NCBI GenBank assembly: GCA_903870145.1
Contig: CAIQBO010000035.1
Coordinates: forward strand, 62,001-126,000
Source: an uncultured Burkholderiales bacterium
GTDB lineage: Bacteria > Pseudomonadota > Gammaproteobacteria > Burkholderiales > Burkholderiaceae_C
Length of the DNA: 64,000 nt
Direction: 5' to 3'
A program made the translations under genes and the position numbers. The notes under the pieces were generated by a model. It was not told the DNA's origin. It worked only from the letters and a program-made list of their open reading frames with translations, and did no database searches. Within the stretch, counting starts at the first letter, position 1; every line of letters starts with the position of its first letter. Positions 60,839 through 64,000 of the stretch are shown piece by piece.

Positions 60839-62233
60839 TCAAGCAAAGCGTTTGTCAATCAGACGAATAGGTTTTTGGCGGCTCTCGATGCCCGTCAATT
60901 CGGCCAATGCTTTGGGGGCCAGCAGCTCCACTTGTATCTCAACGCCCAACTTGCGTTTGAGCAATTCGCGATAAGCTTGCGCATGGGCTGGGGTTTTTTC
61001 GCCATGCGTCTCGATGCTCACGATCAACTCATCGCGGCCAGCCGCGTCGCGCAAAGCGGTGCATAAAAATTCCCCCGCAAAATCGGCTCGCTCCTCCAAG
61101 ATCGGCCCCATGGCTTGCGGGAAGATATTGATACCGCGCAGTTTGACCATGTTGTCGCTGCGGCCCAAAAAGCCTGCAATTCTTTGGAAGTTAAAGCCCA
61201 GCGACGATGGCCTTGTGATGACTTGCGTGATGTCATGCGTGTTAAAGCGAATGATGGGGTAAATATCGTCTTTGTAGAGGCAGGTGACGACGATGTCGCC
61301 CACATCGCCTTGCGGCACTGGCAGTCCCGTTTCAACGTCTGCCACTTCCACATACTGGGCGTCCTCCATCAGGTACAGGCCGTCGTGATCGGGCCCCTCC
61401 CCTGCAATGGCCCCGGTGTCTCCCACACCGTACCAATCGTACAACTCTGCGCCACCCCAAGCCTGTGACAATGTCTCGCGCGACTCACGGCCCAAGTGAC
61501 CGCAAATTCGTTTGACGGGGATGTCTTTGCCTGGCGTGATGCCTTGCTCGCGTGCCACATCGGCCAAGCGCTTGATGTAGTCGGCAAATCCAACCACGAC
61601 ATTGACCCCAAAGTCTCGCATCAATTCGACTTGCTTGACCGAGGGCGTCTCCACACCCGTGCCAGGGGTGATCAACAAAGCGTTGGTGTAATGCAAAATT
61701 GCTTCACGCACATAGTGGCCCCCATTGATCATGCCGTGGCCATAAACAGAGTGCACTACTTCTTGCGCTTGAAGGCCTTGCATTCGGTAAATGCGGGCCA
61801 GCAGCAAGCTTTGAATTTCTCGGCTCTTGGGGCTAAACAGCAAAGGTTGAGGCCGCCCGGTGGTGCCGCTGGTGGTGTGCAAAATCATGGGCCAGCGACT
61901 GCCGTTGATGGGGATATCAGCGCCATGAAAATCACCCAATGGCGGCGCCATTGCCACGCTGTCCATGATTTCTTGTTTGCCAAATGTGGGCAGTAGAGTG
62001 ATGTCTTGCAAACCAGAAATATCTGCCGGCACCAAGCCCTTTGCGCCCCACAAGCGTTGGTAAAACGGGATTTGCCAAGCACGTGCCATCAGCTTTTGAA
62101 AGCGTTGGTTTTGCAAGTCAAAAAGCGCATCGCGGCTGATCTTGGCCAGCCTGTGCGTGAATTCATCGCCCAGCGGATAGTCGCTCAAAATTTGCCGAAT
62201 ATCGAAGGACTCAAAGTAAGAAAGGTGGTTCAT
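60839..62233 (-). CDS. Phenylacetate-CoA ligase (PaaK)-like AMP-forming ligase
   Basis: 464 residues from MNHLSYFESFDIRQIL. The AMP-binding core has WPMILHTTSGTTGRPQPLLFSP and the adenylate-binding segment IYPIIRFNTHDITQVITRPSSLGF. The C-terminal domain has GRSDNMVKLRGINIFPQAMGPIL, as in PaaK. It makes acyl-CoA from an aromatic or related acid using ATP. The exact acid cannot be told. The gene follows two MmgE/PrpD genes and precedes the amidase gene by seven bases. Confidence 0.9.
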   Translation of the reverse strand: MNHLSYFESFDIRQILSDYPLGDEFTHRLAKISRDALFDLQNQRFQKLMARAWQIPFYQRLWGAKGLVPADISGLQDITLLPTFGKQEIMDSVAMAPPLGDFHGADIPINGSRWPMILHTTSGTTGRPQPLLFSPKSREIQSLLLARIYRMQGLQAQEVVHSVYGHGMINGGHYVREAILHYTNALLITPGTGVETPSVKQVELMRDFGVNVVVGFADYIKRLADVAREQGITPGKDIPVKRICGHLGRESRETLSQAWGGAELYDWYGVGDTGAIAGEGPDHDGLYLMEDAQYVEVADVETGLPVPQGDVGDIVVTCLYKDDIYPIIRFNTHDITQVITRPSSLGFNFQRIAGFLGRSDNMVKLRGINIFPQAMGPILEERADFAGEFLCTALRDAAGRDELIVSIETHGEKTPAHAQAYRELLKRKLGVEIQVELLAPKALAELTGIESRQKPIRLIDKRFA

Positions 62234-62286
62234 CTGGGATCGGTTTGAAGGGTGGGCTTCGGGAGTGCTTTGCAAGTTGGCCGGTG

Positions 62287-63717
62287 TTATGTGCTGACGA
62301 CTGGCTCCAGCATCAGGCGAACCCAGTCACGGACATCGTCCACTTGTGCCAAGGCGCAGCAACTGGCATGCAAACTTTGTGAATGTGCCAAACTCATTCC
62401 TGCATGAGCGCAGCAGGCATCAAATTTGGCGCGCTGTGCAGCAGTGGAAAGTGGGCGCAGGGGATGCCCTAAAACGGCAGGCAAGTCAATTGTCAAGCTG
62501 CGTTGATCGTGAGTTTGCACGAGTAAGCTTTGTGGGCTCAAGGCGTTGGGGTCAGTGCATGCGTTTGGCACAGCCCGCACCTTTTGTGCCAGCGCAAGGC
62601 GCTCGGGGTCACGCAAGGACTCGGCGCTGAAGTCGTCCAAATTCACGCGCTGTTCAAGCAAATAAGTGGCCACCAAATACGGCAAACACAAGCGCGCATA
62701 GTTCACGTCCATGTCGACTTTGGCGGGCCGGCCCACCAGTCGCACAATCAAAGGCGGTGCGGCCAATTCAACGCAAACCACCTGGCTGGCCGTCAACCCG
62801 TGTTGTTGCATCAACACACTCAAACCGTCCAGCGCGCCATGACCGGCTCGGCCTGTAGGGAAGGGTTTGTGGCTGAGCTCACTGATGCGCCAAACGTGCC
62901 CTAACTGCGCAAACACATCTTGAACTTGTGCGCGCCGGGGTGCTAATGGGGCATCAAATAGCTCGTAGTAACCAAAGGGCCCTTCCAGCACGTCTTTGGG
63001 CCCACTAAAGCCTGCCAAGGCCAAGTCAAGCGAGACCACAGCCGTGCGCGAGGCCAGACCCACTTGCAATGCCAACATGGGCGAGCCTTCGGTGTGGGCT
63101 TGCATGGTGCCAGCCAATTGGCTGTAGGCGATGCCCAAAGCATCGGCGGTCTGCGCGCGCGTGCAACCAGTGAGTTTGGCTAACCCGATGACGGCGCCCA
63201 ATGCGCCGCACATGGCGGGACGAAAAAACCGCATCGGCGCAATTTGTGCAATGCCGATGGTGCATGCCACATCGACCGCCAACACCAGCGATGCGATCAA
63301 GGCTTGGCCTGTAACGGGTGTGCCTGCTTGACTCAGGCGCTCAGCCTGAGCCACCAGCGCTGGCAAGATGGCGGCCATCGCGTGGACCACAGCTTGCTCA
63401 TGTACGCAGTCAAATTCTTGGTTGTGGATTTGATAGGCGTTGAGCATGGCCGCGCTGGGGGCAGGCCAAAGCTGGCCGTTGTGCCACTGGCGCGCGCCAT
63501 ATGTTGGGCCCGACGCCGGGGCCATGCTTGTGGTGCCAATTTGCCCCCAACTTTGGGCTGCAGTTGTGACCTGTGCCAAACGCGGATGCATGCTGCCAGC
63601 CACGGCAACCCCAAGCGAGTCGGTGATGAAAGTGATGGCCGCCTGCACTGCCGAGGCAGGCAAATCAGACCAGCAGATGGCCTGGGCATGGTCGAGTAAA
63701 ACGTCTTCTAATTTCAT
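62287..63717 (-). CDS. MmgE/PrpD family protein
   Basis: 476 residues. SLGVAVAGSMHPRLAQ at the N-terminus, AYQIHNQEFDCVHEQAVVH (active-site region), and FKPFPTG-like SHKPFPTGRAGHGALDG are typical of the family. Known activities are 2-methylcitrate dehydratase and cis-aconitate decarboxylase, but many catabolic relatives are uncharacterised. The gene overlaps the upstream partial MmgE/PrpD-like gene by four bases and precedes the ligase gene by 53 bases. Confidence 0.88.
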   Translation of the reverse strand: MKLEDVLLDHAQAICWSDLPASAVQAAITFITDSLGVAVAGSMHPRLAQVTTAAQSWGQIGTTSMAPASGPTYGARQWHNGQLWPAPSAAMLNAYQIHNQEFDCVHEQAVVHAMAAILPALVAQAERLSQAGTPVTGQALIASLVLAVDVACTIGIAQIAPMRFFRPAMCGALGAVIGLAKLTGCTRAQTADALGIAYSQLAGTMQAHTEGSPMLALQVGLASRTAVVSLDLALAGFSGPKDVLEGPFGYYELFDAPLAPRRAQVQDVFAQLGHVWRISELSHKPFPTGRAGHGALDGLSVLMQQHGLTASQVVCVELAAPPLIVRLVGRPAKVDMDVNYARLCLPYLVATYLLEQRVNLDDFSAESLRDPERLALAQKVRAVPNACTDPNALSPQSLLVQTHDQRSLTIDLPAVLGHPLRPLSTAAQRAKFDACCAHAGMSLAHSQSLHASCCALAQVDDVRDWVRLMLEPVVST

Positions 63718-64000
63718 GGTTGAATGATTTTGTACAAGGCATTGAGCGAGGTCGCAGAGGCTAATTTTTCAGTCACCGTGATGGCCGCTTCAATTCGCAC
63801 CTGGCCCCAGCCCGCAGCCTCCATGAGCATCCGGGCCTTGGCGCGCAAGGCCGAGTCTGTCAAAGGCTGGTCAGGGTCGCCATAGGTGTCATGGACCAAA
63901 GCTTGGCTGCTAGTGCCGTCTCTCCAGCTAATGCAAACGCGCGCGCCGTAGTGCTGCGGGTAACGCAGCTCTAAACTGCGATCTTGGTGCACTGAAATGC
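63714..64000 (-). CDS. MmgE/PrpD family protein, C-terminal part (5' truncated by window edge)
   Basis: At least 93 residues, with the start beyond the right edge. GARVCISWRDGTSSQALVHDTYGDPDQPLTDSALRAKA resembles the C-terminal domain of MmgE/PrpD proteins (G-D-P-x-x-P-L/M-S/T-D motif). The stop overlaps the start of the next, complete MmgE/PrpD gene, so two paralogues are arranged in tandem and could form a heteromer. The operon promoter lies further right. Confidence 0.75.
   Translation of the reverse strand, partial: ISVHQDRSLELRYPQHYGARVCISWRDGTSSQALVHDTYGDPDQPLTDSALRAKARMLMEAAGWGQVRIEAAITVTEKLASATSLNALYKIIQP

Noticed and set aside
42409-64000. Assignment of the island to itaconate degradation or the ethylmalonyl-CoA pathway
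   Set aside because: MaoC, CitE, CoA-transferase and MmgE/PrpD members fit parts of these routes. The amidase, PuuE-like hydrolase, FAD oxidase, methyltransferase and HapK-like genes are not explained, and subfamily assignment cannot be made by eye.

Overview
The window looks like chromosomal DNA of a betaproteobacterium of the order Burkholderiales, most like the Comamonadaceae. This rests on gene content: split methionine synthase with an S-adenosylhomocysteine (SAH) riboswitch, TorF-like porin-glnK-amtB, a fused indolepyruvate ferredoxin oxidoreductase, GTP-dependent PEP carboxykinase, TRAP transporter and CaiB/MmgE genes. It is moderately GC-rich. I saw no rRNA, tRNA, CRISPR array, insertion sequence or prophage.

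Region 1 (1-13 kb) appears to be the replication-origin neighbourhood. A 260-base AT-rich gap at 1526-1785 carries two exact DnaA boxes and a DnaA-trio/GC-rich/DnaA-box element, the arrangement of a bacterial origin unwinding site. About 6-11 kb downstream lie mnmG, rsmG, a LysE-type exporter, parA and parB. Three parS centromere sites sit inside the mnmG and rsmG coding sequences. Between these are stand-alone genes: DUF2788, a Spy/CpxP-like periplasmic protein, pirin, a hemerythrin-like protein, an Old Yellow Enzyme, an MFS carrier and a class II aldolase.

Region 2 (13-40.8 kb) is ordinary housekeeping and metabolism: FAD-linked 2-hydroxyacid dehydrogenase, cobalamin adenosyltransferase, acetoacetyl-CoA synthetase, a long actinobacterial-style dapD, PhoD-like phosphatase, TetR and LysR regulators, an S9 peptidase, pckG, recQ and a 44-residue membrane protein. 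Split metH, comM and the nitrogen operon (porin, glnK, amtB) follow. The nitrogen operon is preceded by a sigma-54 promoter and an NtrC-like site. The metH C-terminal half is preceded by an SAH riboswitch whose expression platform visibly pairs with the ribosome-binding site.

Region 3 (40.9-64 kb) is a catabolic island that continues past the right edge. Four copies of a palindrome, TTGTCCGKACAA (one of them with a mismatch), lie at its promoters, and a HutC-type GntR regulator is encoded inside it. The transcription units are: (a) a cysteine-synthase-like gene; (b) HapK-like, SDR, PuuE-like hydrolase, CitE-like lyase, MaoC hydratase and acyl-CoA dehydrogenase; (c) FAD oxidase, TRAP transporter DctPQM, alpha/beta hydrolase and MDR reductase; (d) DUF1838, CoA-transferase and the GntR gene; (e) a methyltransferase and a small partner; (f) two MmgE/PrpD proteins, a phenylacetate-CoA-ligase-like enzyme, an amidase and a CaiB CoA-transferase, whose promoter is outside the window. 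Together they suggest uptake of an organic acid, amide or imide ring opening, CoA activation, beta-oxidation-like steps and cleavage by a CitE-type lyase. The substrate is not identifiable from sequence alone, and this island is the best candidate for an undescribed system.
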